Assembly: GCF_900182915.1 (NCBI RefSeq) | Contig: NZ_FXUG01000010.1 | Coordinates: 1-64,000 of the forward strand | DNA length: 64,000 nucleotides | Reading direction: 5' to 3' | Origin: Neorhodopirellula lusitana | Lineage (GTDB): Bacteria; Planctomycetota; Planctomycetia; Pirellulales; Pirellulaceae | Shown here: in pieces, positions 1 to 8,990 of the stretch | How positions within the stretch are numbered: position 1 is the first letter of the stretch | Layout of the letters: each line of letters opens with the position of its first letter | Notes under the pieces: model-generated | What the model was told of the DNA's origin: nothing | The model's database searches: none | The model's input: the letters and a program-made list of their open reading frames with translations, nothing else | Position numbers and translations under genes: made by a program

Positions 1-43
1 AGAGCATCGCGATGCGAAGACGGATGGCCGGTTGGAATCCATC

Positions 44-283
44 TTACCTCGCAAAAACACTGGGAATCCCTAAGTAAAGTATGCGTCCGCCCTGCCGGGT
101 GAGTATCAACAAACAGCAGGTCGGGAGCAAACCATGTCGCTGCTTGTTTGTCCCGTCAATCAACGTCGATTTATTCGCATTGAAAACCCCAGTCATCTTC
201 AACACCCAAAGTGAGCCATCAATTACTGGTCCTCCAGCGCCGCACTCATTGAGGTTTGCATCCAAAATTCTTGAGACCTTCAT
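44..283 (-). CDS. small ORF coupled to ankyrin gene, possible protease-tail remnant
   Basis: This 79-aa frame begins with an ATG that overlaps the stop codon of the upstream ankyrin gene (TGATG), which suggests translational coupling. It contains CGAGGPVIDG, which loosely resembles the GGPVVD segment around the end of trypsin-like (HtrA-type) proteases, but no catalytic serine context, signal peptide or full domain is present. It may be a decayed fragment or a chance frame. The rest of positions 1-282 holds nothing else I can recognise. Confidence 0.22.
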   Translation of the reverse strand: MKVSRILDANLNECGAGGPVIDGSLWVLKMTGVFNANKSTLIDGTNKQRHGLLPTCCLLILTRQGGRILYLGIPSVFAR

Positions 284-1308
284 CACTCGGCCTTGTTTCG
301 CTTCGCACGCCGCCGCTCGGCGTACCATTCGTCTTGAGCTTCCGCGTCCAGCTTCGGGTCGGGGCGGAGTCCTTGACGAACTTGCTCCCTGATTTTTCGA
401 TCAATGAACCGTTTTCGTGCAGGGGGGCTACGAATTGCAATGAGTTCCGAATGATCTCGTCTCGCCGCGTTGATGTTTTGGCCGTCGGACTCGAGCCACT
501 CGATCAACCGCGAGTAGGCGGCTTCGCGAGCAGGCCTCAATCGGTCTTGTTTCGCTACGACGCTGTCTACCAGCTTTGAGTAGTTGCCGGCTCGGTAGAC
601 ATCCGGATCCACCCCTCGTTCAAGCAGCCAGAGTGCAAGTTCCCACTGCTGGAATGCCGCGACCGCCGTATTGACGATGGTACCGTTCATACCTCTTTGA
701 TTCCAATCAGCACCGTGCTCGACCGCCATCAGAATACGCTTTTTCTTTAGTTCCAGGGAAATGGGCGCCCGGACAAGCATGTGAAGCAGGGGCTGTTTGT
801 GGGGACCCACTATGGATGGATCTCCTCCATGTTGAAGCACCGCTTCATAAGGGCCAACGAAATAGGACTGGGCGGCAAGTGTGGTCACCGAATCGCCGAC
901 GGCAAACGCATTGGGGGCATTTAGCCGGGTGGTGGTCTTGACGTTGGGATCGGACCCGCGTTCCAGAAGAAGTTGAAATCGTTCTGGCTGGTTGTCCACA
1001 AACGCCCAAAGAAGCGGTGTGGCACCACCTTCACCGATCGCGTTGACATCAACGCCTTCAGTAATCAGTCGCTTCATTTTTGCAATGTCATTGGCCTCAA
1101 TCGCACTACAGAGTTCGACGACCGCCGAGTCATTGAAGAAGTCTTCGGCTTCCCAACCAACCGCTTGATGGAACGTCCGTTTCACTCCGGGGATTTTCGG
1201 CATTGTGAAATCTTCCATGCAGCCTGATAGTGGGAGTATCAATAAAGCAATGCAAAAGCAGGGCGGAAAATAGCCCCATGAGCCCCTGTTACGTTGGTTC
1301 GTTTTCAT
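283..1308 (-). CDS. ankyrin-repeat lipoprotein
   Basis: The protein is 341 aa from the ATG at 1308; a longer frame exists upstream, but the signal peptide fixes this start. Residues 1-30 form a lipoprotein signal ending in LPLSGC (lipidated Cys30), so it should be anchored to a membrane facing the periplasm or outside. Residues about 65-250 contain several ankyrin-type helices with the typical GADVN/GSDPN/GVDPD turns and TPLLWA-like starts, a protein-protein interaction fold. The last 80 residues are strongly basic and helical. It lies 1 bp after the small hydrophobic ORF at 1310-1516 and overlaps the next ORF, so the three look co-transcribed. The partner is unknown; in bacteria such genes are often linked to toxins or peptidases, which I cannot show here. 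Confidence 0.8.
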   Translation of the reverse strand: MKTNQRNRGSWGYFPPCFCIALLILPLSGCMEDFTMPKIPGVKRTFHQAVGWEAEDFFNDSAVVELCSAIEANDIAKMKRLITEGVDVNAIGEGGATPLLWAFVDNQPERFQLLLERGSDPNVKTTTRLNAPNAFAVGDSVTTLAAQSYFVGPYEAVLQHGGDPSIVGPHKQPLLHMLVRAPISLELKKKRILMAVEHGADWNQRGMNGTIVNTAVAAFQQWELALWLLERGVDPDVYRAGNYSKLVDSVVAKQDRLRPAREAAYSRLIEWLESDGQNINAARRDHSELIAIRSPPARKRFIDRKIREQVRQGLRPDPKLDAEAQDEWYAERRRAKRNKAE

Positions 1309-1309
1309 C

Positions 1310-1516
1310 TTAAAACTCGTACCCGTAAATATCCCAACCCGTGGCTTCGTCGACGAATACGCCGTATTGGTAGTAGAGTGTGGTGTGAGACAAGCCCATC
1401 GTGTAGCCGATACTTCCCAAGTCGTAAATGATCGAGGCAATCCCTGCACCGGACGCTACCTTAGCGGCGAGACTCAACGAGCCCAAGGCCATATCCCAAT
1501 CGACGGGACCGTCCAT
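1310..1516 (-). CDS. small hydrophobic protein, 5' end disrupted by repeats
   Basis: A 68-aa frame from the ATG at 1516 contains an Ala/Gly/Ser-rich hydrophobic stretch (SLSLAAKVASGAGIASIIYDLGSIG, read in two parts) and an aromatic C-terminus (WDIYGYEF). Its stop is 1 bp from the ankyrin gene start. The frame stays open upstream to 1654, but that extension is made only of translated 45-bp repeats, so the original N-terminus has probably been replaced. I do not recognise the family. It could be a fragment of a larger gene. Confidence 0.35.
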   Translation of the reverse strand: MDGPVDWDMALGSLSLAAKVASGAGIASIIYDLGSIGYTMGLSHTTLYYQYGVFVDEATGWDIYGYEF

Positions 1517-1525
1517 CTTAATTCG

Positions 1526-1633
1526 GACGAAGAAAAGGTGTCCGACGAAGAAAAGGTGTCCGGTACCGATTAGCCACTCTACTGCACCGACGAAGAAAAG
1601 GTGTCCGGTACCGATTAGCCACTCTACTGCACC
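1526..1633. repeat. 45-bp tandem repeat with partial third copy
   Basis: Two perfect 45-bp units (1544-1588 and 1589-1633) follow an 18-bp partial unit (1526-1543). Each unit contains aagaaaaggtgtccggtacc followed by a segment with attagccactctactgcac. The length is 15 codons, so on the minus strand it adds GTGHLFFVGAVEWLI without a shift. The gtgtccggtacc core resembles short palindromic repeats associated with REP-type (IS200-like) transposases, recalled from other planctomycete genomes; no transposase is nearby. Confidence 0.8.
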
Positions 1634-1983
1634 GGAGAACGCGGTAGAGATCACAGTTTTGGTGGCCGTGGAACGTTTCGATCGCGTTCCAAGCGGTTAG
1701 GCTTCTTTGAAAAGCAAGAGAACACATTGTGTTGCCCGCATTCATCGCTCGTTAGCGGTAGCACTCTTGAGCGTTCGCGGGGGCACAAGATTGTTCACGA
1801 CGCTGATTGTGACCGAAGCAAACTAGATTGAAAGACGCGCCGCCTAATTATACGGTGGGGAAGTCGTACTGCCCAACGAGGCTTCCCCGGCCTAGCGTCG
1901 AAACATTGTTAGCGGACTCAGAGAAACGCCCAGGCAGATTGCTTTTTCGAAAACGTACAGGCCGACCGCGAAATGAAGACGGC

Positions 1984-2059
1984 ATTCGTGTCCATTAGCG
2001 AGATTCGCGGGCAGATCAGTGTTAGGGAATGCCCGCTAATCACGCGAACCAACGCGAAT
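1984..2059. repeat. 29-bp imperfect inverted repeat (MITE-like hairpin)
   Basis: The arms are 1984-2012 and 2031-2059 with an 18-bp loop; the right arm reverse-complemented matches the left arm at about three quarters of positions (attcg, gatt, gcgggc blocks conserved). The attagcg/attcgcg motifs are typical of small intergenic palindromes. It could form a large hairpin in RNA or be a decayed miniature element. Confidence 0.5.
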
Positions 2060-2212
2060 GTCTCGTGCCGAAAGTGATCGCGTTGCACGCACAACCCACG
2101 ATTCGCGTTCGCGAACGATTATGGATGAGTCGGGATTCACAAAGTTGTAAACGAGTGAAGTTCGGCCGGTTCCGACCGTCCTTCCCTCGCGGTTTGGTGG
2201 GCTTGTACGGTA

Positions 2213-2242
2213 GAAACCGGGCGTGCGTTTTCGCACAGGCTC
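2213..2242 (-). ncRNA. possible group II intron domain V remnant
   Basis: On the minus strand the segment reads GAGCC-T-GTGCG-AAAA-CGCAC-GCCC-GGTTTC. The GAGCC...GGTT basal pairing with the AGC triad, an inner stem and a purine-rich tetraloop resemble group II intron domain V, but it is a few bases shorter than the usual 34 nt. No reverse transcriptase/maturase frame is recognisable upstream, so any intron is dead. Chance resemblance is possible. Confidence 0.25.
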
Positions 2243-2436
2243 CTCGCCCGACTCTTTTTTGAATGTCTCGCATTTCGGGGCACCACAATTCATCGCGTTG
2301 TAAATCGCGTTGGCTGCGTCGGTTCGCTTTTGTCTGGGGATCAGACAAGCTTATCAGCCCCCAAACCTTGGAACGATGAATCCTGGCACCCCTATTTTGA
2401 ACGTAGCGTCTAAACGATTGCGGGCTGACTGGCTCT

Positions 2437-2859
2437 CTACAGTTCGCCCATGCCGGTTCGGATCGTTTTCAATCGTTTAAGTAACAACAACATGTGCCCG
2501 CTCTCGAACATCGCTGCGAGATGTCCTTCGCAGAACCGGTTTGCTCGAACATGGGTGGTGAATAGCCTGCGGATCGTTTGAGCGTCCGCGGTTTCGATAT
2601 TCGATGGGGTGTCGATGAAGGTTTTGGCCGTGTCTTGCCACTCCGTCCATCGACACTGAGGCGATACCCAGTCTTGAAGATTGACTGCGTTTAAGAACTC
2701 CTTGGTTTCATCCGAAAATTGAAACCAAGGGAACTGCCCAGGGCGGCCTTTCCACTCCCCCGCAACAAATCCCTCTTCTTCCAATCGCGGCAGAAACGGA
2801 AGGATGGCATCGATTTGCTCGCGTGTGACGGGCGTCATTTGAAGATTGCTGTCGGCCAT
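2437..2859 (-). CDS. DUF6508-like protein
   Basis: The protein is 140 aa from the ATG at 2859; upstream codons in the same frame are cysteine- and arginine-rich and look non-coding, so I chose this start. The C-terminal half has the block TTHVRANRFCEGHLAAMF followed by a leucine-rich helix ending in LLLLKRLK, which matches what I recall of the DUF6508 family. It has no signal peptide and should be cytoplasmic. The function of the family is unknown to me. It stands alone between spacers. Confidence 0.65.
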   Translation of the reverse strand: MADSNLQMTPVTREQIDAILPFLPRLEEEGFVAGEWKGRPGQFPWFQFSDETKEFLNAVNLQDWVSPQCRWTEWQDTAKTFIDTPSNIETADAQTIRRLFTTHVRANRFCEGHLAAMFESGHMLLLLKRLKTIRTGMGEL

Positions 2860-3072
2860 GATCGTTTCGTTCTTATTCTCGGTTAGCGGGCAAACACATA
2901 GGCGTCCGCGAGGCCGCCAGGTTGATTCCGAGTCCAAGCGGCTAGCCGGCGATTGAGTCCCAGATAGTTTACCTGACGAGGGCAAAGCGTGCAGGCGTCC
3001 TTGGGTGTTACAAAAGCGATTCAACTCGGGCTTTCGATGTCGCTGAGAATCCTTGCGTCTCGAGCAACTTCG

Positions 3073-3447
3073 CTACGGTCGTTGGCCGGGTTGCCAGGTT
3101 GAGAAGTCGGCTCCGGAACCAATGTCGATCATGAATGCATCCGGATTCACTAGCAGAAACAGAAGTGCCAAGACGGCGGGCAGAACGAGCAGAGCGAACA
3201 TGCAAGCGACGAGGTTGAAGATGTAGGCGCCTTCTTCGCGAGTCGACTCCGCAAGCTTCTTTGCAGATCGCTGTTTCTCGGCGTCGCGTAGCGAGCGACC
3301 GCGAACGACTGGCGTGGACGACGGACGCTTGGTAGCCGACTCGTGCGTGCTTGGGCTAGCAATCAGGTTGGTGAACATGGCATTGGCCTCCGAATGGTTC
3401 TGAGGGCTGGTCATGATGGCAACGAGGGCTTGTTGCATTCCGTCCAT
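3073..3447 (-). CDS. small single-pass membrane protein, unknown
   Basis: A 124-aa frame with a polar, Ser/Thr/Arg-rich N-terminal half and one clear membrane segment at about residues 75-100 (FNLVACMFALLVLPAVLALL), followed by a short tail with DIGSGADF. The composition is natural for a protein and the transmembrane segment is clean, which favours it over the overlapping frames. A later ATG (residue 24) is an alternative start. No family is recognised. Confidence 0.45.
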   Translation of the reverse strand: MDGMQQALVAIMTSPQNHSEANAMFTNLIASPSTHESATKRPSSTPVVRGRSLRDAEKQRSAKKLAESTREEGAYIFNLVACMFALLVLPAVLALLFLLVNPDAFMIDIGSGADFSTWQPGQRP

Positions 3448-3979
3448 CCATTGACCTGCAGAATGCGTTCATCGCCGACCGCTGAATCGATTGTCAATGA
3501 ACGCAACAAGCGAGCCAACCGGACAAACGGGACGAATCTGGCTGGAAATTAGTCCTGCAAACGTGAAAGCGTCACCTGAAGTTTACGGTCCGCAGTAACT
3601 TGCGTTGACGTTGCCAGACGGGAAGTCCTCCCCTGGGAAACCAGCGGTTAATGCCATCCATCACCCCGAAGCCAGTACACCCTCTTCAGCCAAAAACAAA
3701 AGACGCGAAGGCGCAAAGACGACAGGATGCTGGAGCACCAATCTTCGCTTCCTCGCCGCTGCGGCTTTGCTTTCGAACCTCAACCGGTCTCCCGATCGAG
3801 AATGCCTGCGTTACCCCAAGCAAGCCCGCGGAACGATATGGACTCCCGCCTACAAAACGCAGCGACCTTTCACTTCTGTTGAAAAGGACATTGCGAGGGC
3901 CTAAGGAGGATGGGCTACGAATCACCTGTCGACTCATAATGCGAGATCTTTCACAAGATCCACCACTGATCGCATGCAG
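3448..3979. other. intergenic, no gene seen
   Basis: There is no convincing coding frame. Around 3690-3725 there is an aagacgcgaaggcgcaaag motif, a kind of low-complexity intergenic sequence often scattered in planctomycete genomes. The rest shows no structure I can support. Confidence 0.5.
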
Positions 3980-5953
3980 TCAAAACCGGGCGTTAGATTT
4001 CGGATCTTCTGAAGCGACTCGCGATGAGTCCGGATATTCGATGGGGGTATCTTCGGCAAAGACGGCTTCGAAGAGGGGCTGCGTTCGCTGACCGCCCAGA
4101 ATCGTGAGATGGTGTCGGTCGCGATACATCACCTCCCCATCGATGATCCATTGCCAACGATCTTCACGCACAAAAAGCGGAGCCGGATCGACGACAACCG
4201 TTTGATCGGACTCGAGTTCATCGAACAGTTGGTTCGATGCCAGATTCACTTCCAAGTGCGAAGCATGCATGAGCTCCTGCGGCGTTGGGCTTCCGGTGAA
4301 CAGGGTGGAGTACGCCAGTTCACGCGGCACGTCGACGTCATTGATCGCGACATCCCGAACGAGCACACACCGGGCTCCAGCCGCTTCGATCTGCCGAAGA
4401 GTCTTTTCCAGGCATGGCTGGAAGGTCGGCTGCTTGTGGTGCCCTGACCATTTACAGGCCAGGATCACGTAATCGAAGGATTGAGATCGAATGTGGTCCA
4501 TGACCAAGTCATTCTGTGCTGGGGCACGCTCATCGAGCCCCCAAACTGAATGGCCTGAAAAGTCCAACAAAGGTGGAGTCGATGAATAGGTGATCTGCGA
4601 ACAAACGATCCCGCGGGATTGGCAAGCCGCGGCCACTCCCGGTGCGAGTGCCATCGCATGCGAATCTCCCCACAACAAACACGAAACATCGCCGTCGGTC
4701 GCACCGATCTGCGGAATCGACTCGATTCCGTTCTTCAACAAGTCAACCTGGAACTCGTAGGCATTGCTTTCCGTCGCGGCCGCGAACCGAATCACGGACG
4801 AAGGCAACCGCTGCGGCAAGCCATTGGAAGCCGATATCAACCAACTGAATCCAATCAGGCATCCCCAAGCACCGACGGCGGCCAACACAGGACGCTGGAA
4901 AATGGGAAACCTCAATTGCTGACGAAAAGGCTGTTCGATGAATCGATAGCTGAGCTGCCCGAGCCCGATCGACATTCCAAGCATCAGGAAACGCGTCACG
5001 GGAGAAAGTGCGTCTCCCCAGCGCACCTGTGCGTATACGACCAGTGGCCAGTGCCATAAGTAAACAGAATACGAAATCTTTCCCAAACTCACCAAGCTGG
5101 GATGCCCTAAAACGCGACCAACCAGCGGTGAGTGGGCTTCCGCAAAAATCGCCGTCCGCCCTGACCAAATCAACGCCACCGCACCGGCGCACGGCAGCAT
5201 CGCGAGAAAGCCGGGAAACGTTGTCCCCGAATCAAACCAGAACGCGGGAACCAGAATGCAAAGCCCACCCACTCCGCCAGCAAGGTTAGCCACGGCCGGC
5301 GAAACCGCGCCCCGACGGCAATGAATGGCCAGCAACCCGCCGGCGAGCAATTCCCAAGCCCGACAGGGAAGCAGGTAAAACGAACCCGTCGGATCGGACC
5401 CCACCATGGATTGACTCAGCCCAAGTGACGCCGCGAATCCAAGCCAAAGCAAGACCGTCGCCCACCGCCTGGCATAGCGAAACAAGACCAGCAACAAGAT
5501 CGGATAAATTAAATAGAACTGCTCTTCGACCGCGAGTGACCAGGTGTGCAGCATCGGCTGCTGATCCGCGGCAGGCCCGAAGTAGTCCAGAGAGGAATAG
5601 AAATGGCCGTTCGCGTTCATGCGCAAATGGGCAATCACAGAATCAGCGAGAGCTTGGTAATCGGAAGGCAGTAGCCAGAAATACCCCGTGAACAAGACGA
5701 CGGCGGTCATCACGGTCGCTGCTGGAACGATTCGACGAATACGACGAATCCAGAACTCTTTTAGAGAGAAGCTGCCGTCGTGCATCCGGCGCTGAATGAT
5801 CTGGGTGATCAAGTAGCCCGAGATCACGAAGAACACATCCACTCCGATAAAGCCACCCGAAACGCCGAGGTCCAAGTGGAACAGCACCACCAGCAAAACG
5901 GCCACAGCTCTCAGGCCATCAATGTCCGGACGGTAGGAGGAGCAATCATTCAT
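3980..5953 (-). CDS. OafA/YrhL-type membrane acyltransferase with SGNH domain
   Basis: The protein is 657 aa from the ATG at 5953, where the typical acyltransferase-3 opening YRPDIDGLRAVAVL begins; the longer upstream frame is Cys/Trp-rich and unlikely. Residues 8-345 carry about ten membrane segments with FFVISGYLIT, the catalytic-region histidine at HTWSLAVEEQFY (136-147) and YSVYLWHWPLVVY. Residues about 420-645 form a periplasmic SGNH hydrolase-like domain with GDSH (429-432) and a C-terminal DRHH pair. This two-domain design is known for O-acetylation of lipopolysaccharide O-antigen or exopolysaccharide: the membrane part moves acetyl groups across the membrane and the SGNH part transfers them. 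There are no glycan genes nearby, so the acceptor is unknown. Confidence 0.92.
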   Translation of the reverse strand: MNDCSSYRPDIDGLRAVAVLLVVLFHLDLGVSGGFIGVDVFFVISGYLITQIIQRRMHDGSFSLKEFWIRRIRRIVPAATVMTAVVLFTGYFWLLPSDYQALADSVIAHLRMNANGHFYSSLDYFGPAADQQPMLHTWSLAVEEQFYLIYPILLLVLFRYARRWATVLLWLGFAASLGLSQSMVGSDPTGSFYLLPCRAWELLAGGLLAIHCRRGAVSPAVANLAGGVGGLCILVPAFWFDSGTTFPGFLAMLPCAGAVALIWSGRTAIFAEAHSPLVGRVLGHPSLVSLGKISYSVYLWHWPLVVYAQVRWGDALSPVTRFLMLGMSIGLGQLSYRFIEQPFRQQLRFPIFQRPVLAAVGAWGCLIGFSWLISASNGLPQRLPSSVIRFAAATESNAYEFQVDLLKNGIESIPQIGATDGDVSCLLWGDSHAMALAPGVAAACQSRGIVCSQITYSSTPPLLDFSGHSVWGLDERAPAQNDLVMDHIRSQSFDYVILACKWSGHHKQPTFQPCLEKTLRQIEAAGARCVLVRDVAINDVDVPRELAYSTLFTGSPTPQELMHASHLEVNLASNQLFDELESDQTVVVDPAPLFVREDRWQWIIDGEVMYRDRHHLTILGGQRTQPLFEAVFAEDTPIEYPDSSRVASEDPKSNARF

Positions 5954-6685
5954 ATCGGGTTCAGATAAGCAGCAGCGAACGAAGCCTGCGTTAACCCACG
6001 TTCGGCAAACGAACATCGCTCCACCGGAGGAAGGATCCGGAGTATCCAAAACCCACCCATCCAGCAACAACCCCAGTTCCAGCCCACACCGTCAACACTC
6101 GGTAGGCTGAACGTTGATCCACCCATACTTTACGAACCGAATGCGACTCAACGTCAGGCTGCACAACCTAAGCAACCTTAAAGTAGAGGTCCCCTGCAAC
6201 GACTCGGCCGTAGTTACCTCGATCCAACCAGGATGACAACGGTGTTAGTTGATCGAAGCAACCTCCCATCTGATTGTGTCTTCGCGCGATCACAAGCCAG
6301 CCACGCAATGCCCATGAGGTTCGCGATGACAGAACGAACAAGAAACACTTCTTGCCGATAGCCAGCAGAGGGGCCGACGAGAATTCCATGTTGCTTACCC
6401 CCTGATGGACCTCTGCTTTTGCAGCCAAGCAACTGCCAGCGGGTGGCGAGTGACCACTCTTGCAAAACATGTCAATTCCGAGGCAGACATGCACACTTAA
6501 GAGGAAGCACGGTGCTTAAAGACATGGCACCCGACAGGCTCTAGAAACCTTCGAGGGTGTTAATGGTGCCTTCGCAGCTCTTATTGTCGACTTTCGTAGT
6601 TTTAGCGGAATGGTATGAAGATTGCATAACCGTGAGTCCTCTTTCGATACTCTCGTCTACACTACTCAATCAGGCCCGCACATAT
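5954..6685. other. intergenic with possible sigma-54-like element
   Basis: No coding frame is convincing. At 6525-6540 there is TGGCACCCGACAGGCT, which keeps the GG-N10-GC spacing and a perfect -24 box of a sigma-54 promoter but a poor -12 box; it lies about 145 bp before the DUF1559 gene. The frame stays open upstream of the DUF1559 start to 6557 without extra conserved sequence. Confidence 0.4.
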
Positions 6686-7981
6686 ATGCGTTCCCTCAAT
6701 CAGCACGGTTACGAACAGATGCTCGACGTTACTAATTCTCCGCTACAACTTCGACAGCAGACCAGCCAGAAGTCTTCCCGCCAAGGCTTCACTCTGGTCG
6801 AATTGCTAGTCGTTATTGCCATCATCGGCGTCCTTGTTGGACTTCTTCTTCCAGCGGTTCAAGCCGCACGGGAGGCAGCTCGCCGGATGAGCTGCAGCAA
6901 CAATTTCAAGCAAATTGGCTTGGCATTGCACAATTACCACTCCACTTACAAACAGGCACCACGCCACGGTGCTGGCACACACGGCCCAAGCGGTCGGGAA
7001 TTTGCCCCAGGCTGGACCGCCGGGCAAATGTCGGCCTTGGTCGGCCTACTACCGTTTTTCGAACAGCAAGCGACTTGGGAACAGGTTGCCAACCCCTACC
7101 AAGTTCCAGCAGGCGAGCCAGGTGCCGGAAACATCTACTCGCCAATGGGTCCCTATCCCGGACGTGTCTTCAGCCGGCTGGTTGCCTCCAATGCGGGTCC
7201 CTATGCCCCCTGGGAAACAGACATCCCAACACTTCGTTGCCCGAGTGATCCCGGCGTTGGACTTCCTGCGATGGGACGAACAAACTACGGAGTTTGTCTT
7301 GGTGACTCCGTCGACATGACAGCGTCACAATTGCGAGTCAACAACACCGGTGAAATTGTTTCATCGGATAGGGCACAAGAGGTGAATGCTGGCAATCGAG
7401 GATTCTTCAAAGTCCAATCCGACACTCGTTTCCGCGACGTCTTGGACGGTCTCTCCAACACATTCGCAATGGGTGAGCTGGTGACTGACATTGGCGATAA
7501 CGACAAGCGAACTGTCGGCGAGCGAGGTGCCAGCAACATCATGGCGGTCGGTGGAGCATTGCAGTGTGCCGGTTTCACTGATCCGGAGCGTCCTCAGTTT
7601 TGGAACGACAGCGTGACTCCCGAAGGTGCGGTTGATAACCGTCGCGGTTATCGATGGGCTTGGAGTCTCGCGCTTCACTCCGGTGTCACCACCGTGCTTC
7701 CTCCCAACCGTGAGCTCTGCTTCCTCAGTTACGCCGGCTCAGACGCAATCTGCCCACCGAGTAGTCGTCACCAAGGTGGTGCCCATATGTTGATGGGCGA
7801 CGGAGCGGTCAAATTCATTACTGACTCGATTGAAGCTGGCAATCTAGCCGGACGCGCCATGGTATCTTTGGACGCGAACAACAACGACCCACTGTCGGTC
7901 CCCGGTTCAGCCAGCCCGTTTGGGCTTTGGGGCTCACTCGGAACACGTGCTTCGAGAGAAGTCATCGGCGAGGATTTCTAA
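6686..7981 (+). CDS. DUF1559 pilin-like secreted protein
   Basis: The protein is 431 aa from the ATG at 6686. After about 34 polar residues comes a type IV prepilin/pseudopilin cleavage signal, [16 protein letters not shown], then the family hallmark [17 protein letters not shown] and [14 protein letters not shown]. The C-terminal end has the usual SSRHQGGAHMLMGDG block. DUF1559 proteins are greatly expanded in planctomycetes, and are thought to be processed by a prepilin peptidase and exported; their precise role (pilus-like fibre, macromolecule uptake or surface layer) is not established. It is followed by a hairpin and a tiny lipoprotein gene, an arrangement repeated at 59.0-60.5 kb. Confidence 0.95.
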   Translation: MRSLNQHGYEQMLDVTNSPLQLRQQTSQKSSRQGFTLVELLVVIAIIGVLVGLLLPAVQAAREAARRMSCSNNFKQIGLALHNYHSTYKQAPRHGAGTHGPSGREFAPGWTAGQMSALVGLLPFFEQQATWEQVANPYQVPAGEPGAGNIYSPMGPYPGRVFSRLVASNAGPYAPWETDIPTLRCPSDPGVGLPAMGRTNYGVCLGDSVDMTASQLRVNNTGEIVSSDRAQEVNAGNRGFFKVQSDTRFRDVLDGLSNTFAMGELVTDIGDNDKRTVGERGASNIMAVGGALQCAGFTDPERPQFWNDSVTPEGAVDNRRGYRWAWSLALHSGVTTVLPPNRELCFLSYAGSDAICPPSSRHQGGAHMLMGDGAVKFITDSIEAGNLAGRAMVSLDANNNDPLSVPGSASPFGLWGSLGTRASREVIGEDF

Positions 7982-8005
7982 GCTAGTCGGTCCAGGTAAA
8001 TCTTT

Positions 8006-8030
8006 CGTGCTCGCCTCTTGGGCGAGCACG
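8006..8030 (+). terminator. hairpin after DUF1559 gene
   Basis: A perfect 10-bp stem (cgtgctcgcc / ggcgagcacg) with a 5-nt loop lies 25 bp after the stop codon. No T-run follows, so it may be an attenuating or mRNA-stabilising hairpin that reduces expression of the lipoprotein gene downstream. Confidence 0.6.
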
Positions 8031-8112
8031 TCCGTTCCTGGCCTCTTTCCGATTCAACGTTGTTGAATTTTGTACCCGAATAACTCTTATCTCTTTAAAA
8101 AACAGAATCTCC

Positions 8113-8277
8113 ATGCAAGTTAGAACGTACGCTCTGGTCGCCGGTATGCTGCTGACCTTTGGCGTAGTGGGCTGTGAAAAAACCGAGCCTCAAAAAACGT
8201 ACAGCACATCGGACGTTGAGCAATTACTGCAAGAGCACCCCGAACTCGCCGAGCCGCGTCAGGGCGCCCCAGAGTAA
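8113..8277 (+). CDS. 54-aa lipoprotein downstream of DUF1559 gene
   Basis: A very short gene with ATG at 8113 and TAA at 8275. Residues 1-21 form a lipoprotein signal with lipobox VVGC (Cys21); the remaining 33 residues are polar and rich in Glu, Gln and Pro, ending in QGAPE. Despite its size the clean signal peptide and its position directly after a DUF1559 gene, as at 59048-59239, argue that it is real. It probably sits in a membrane facing the periplasm. Function is unknown; it may assist assembly or anchoring of the DUF1559 partner. Confidence 0.75.
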   Translation: MQVRTYALVAGMLLTFGVVGCEKTEPQKTYSTSDVEQLLQEHPELAEPRQGAPE

Positions 8278-8808
8278 TCTGGCAGGTTCAATCATTTTGA
8301 AGCTACGCAACATGTTGTGTAGCTCTGCTGGTTAGATAGCAGACGTGGGAAGGACGGGTGCGAACGCAACACTCGTCCTTATCCATTGAGACATCGCGGA
8401 ATCAACACAGCCGGTTGACGTTTTCCCAGGCTCCGCGACTAAGATCCAGAAGACGTTTTGCCTACGCGTGATCGCGAAGGAAGCTCGTGATTGTGAGGGA
8501 CGCTTCAGTGACTTGTGAGTCACCGATGATCCGCGTCCGTTCATTCGAATCGCTTGAGCAACGCCCGGCCAATTCAACGCCCGGCCAACCAAGGAAGCCG
8601 CCAAGACGGCAACTGAACCGGGCAGAACTCTCGCGCCCCTGCGTCTTGACGACGGTGATTCAGAATCTCGACTGCGACTCATGGTCGCGGCCGGGACATT
8701 GCGGTCGGGATATGATTGCGGCCTAGATTCGACAGGCGAATCAAACCCGTGTGACAAGATCACCGGTTCTGCATAACAGCTGTGCGAAGCGATCGTCGCT
8801 AGTGGACG

Positions 8809-8888
8809 GTCACCGGCTTAGGGGCCGGGTCACCGGTTTAGGGTCTGCTTCACCAGTTTAGGATACGGGGCAGCGGCATGCGGGACCC
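8809..8888. repeat. degenerate 20-bp tandem repeat, four copies
   Basis: Units start at 8809, 8829, 8849 and 8869. The consensus is close to gtcaccggtttagggtccgg; copies 1-3 differ at several positions and copy 4 keeps only the frame (cagcgg, ggg). The exact 20-bp register is maintained throughout. Confidence 0.8.
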
Positions 8889-8990
8889 AACGGGAACCAC
8901 ACGTGGGAGCCGGTCATACCGAGTGAGTATGATTGTGTCGCGACAACGCCACTTTGCACTTGGCTGACTGGTGCCAACTCGCCTGAGCGT

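Larger units (their letters stand above)
1655..2436. other. intergenic, repeat and intron remnants, no gene seen
   Basis: No frame here has coding character. The stretch holds a long inverted repeat (1984-2059) and a possible group II intron domain V remnant (2213-2242), both listed separately. Short frames at 2029-2348 on both strands are basic and low in complexity and are probably shadows of these structures. Confidence 0.6.

Noticed and set aside
3651-4091. 146-aa frame on the plus strand
   Set aside because: It runs from a repeat-like spacer into the antisense of the acyltransferase gene and has no protein-like features.
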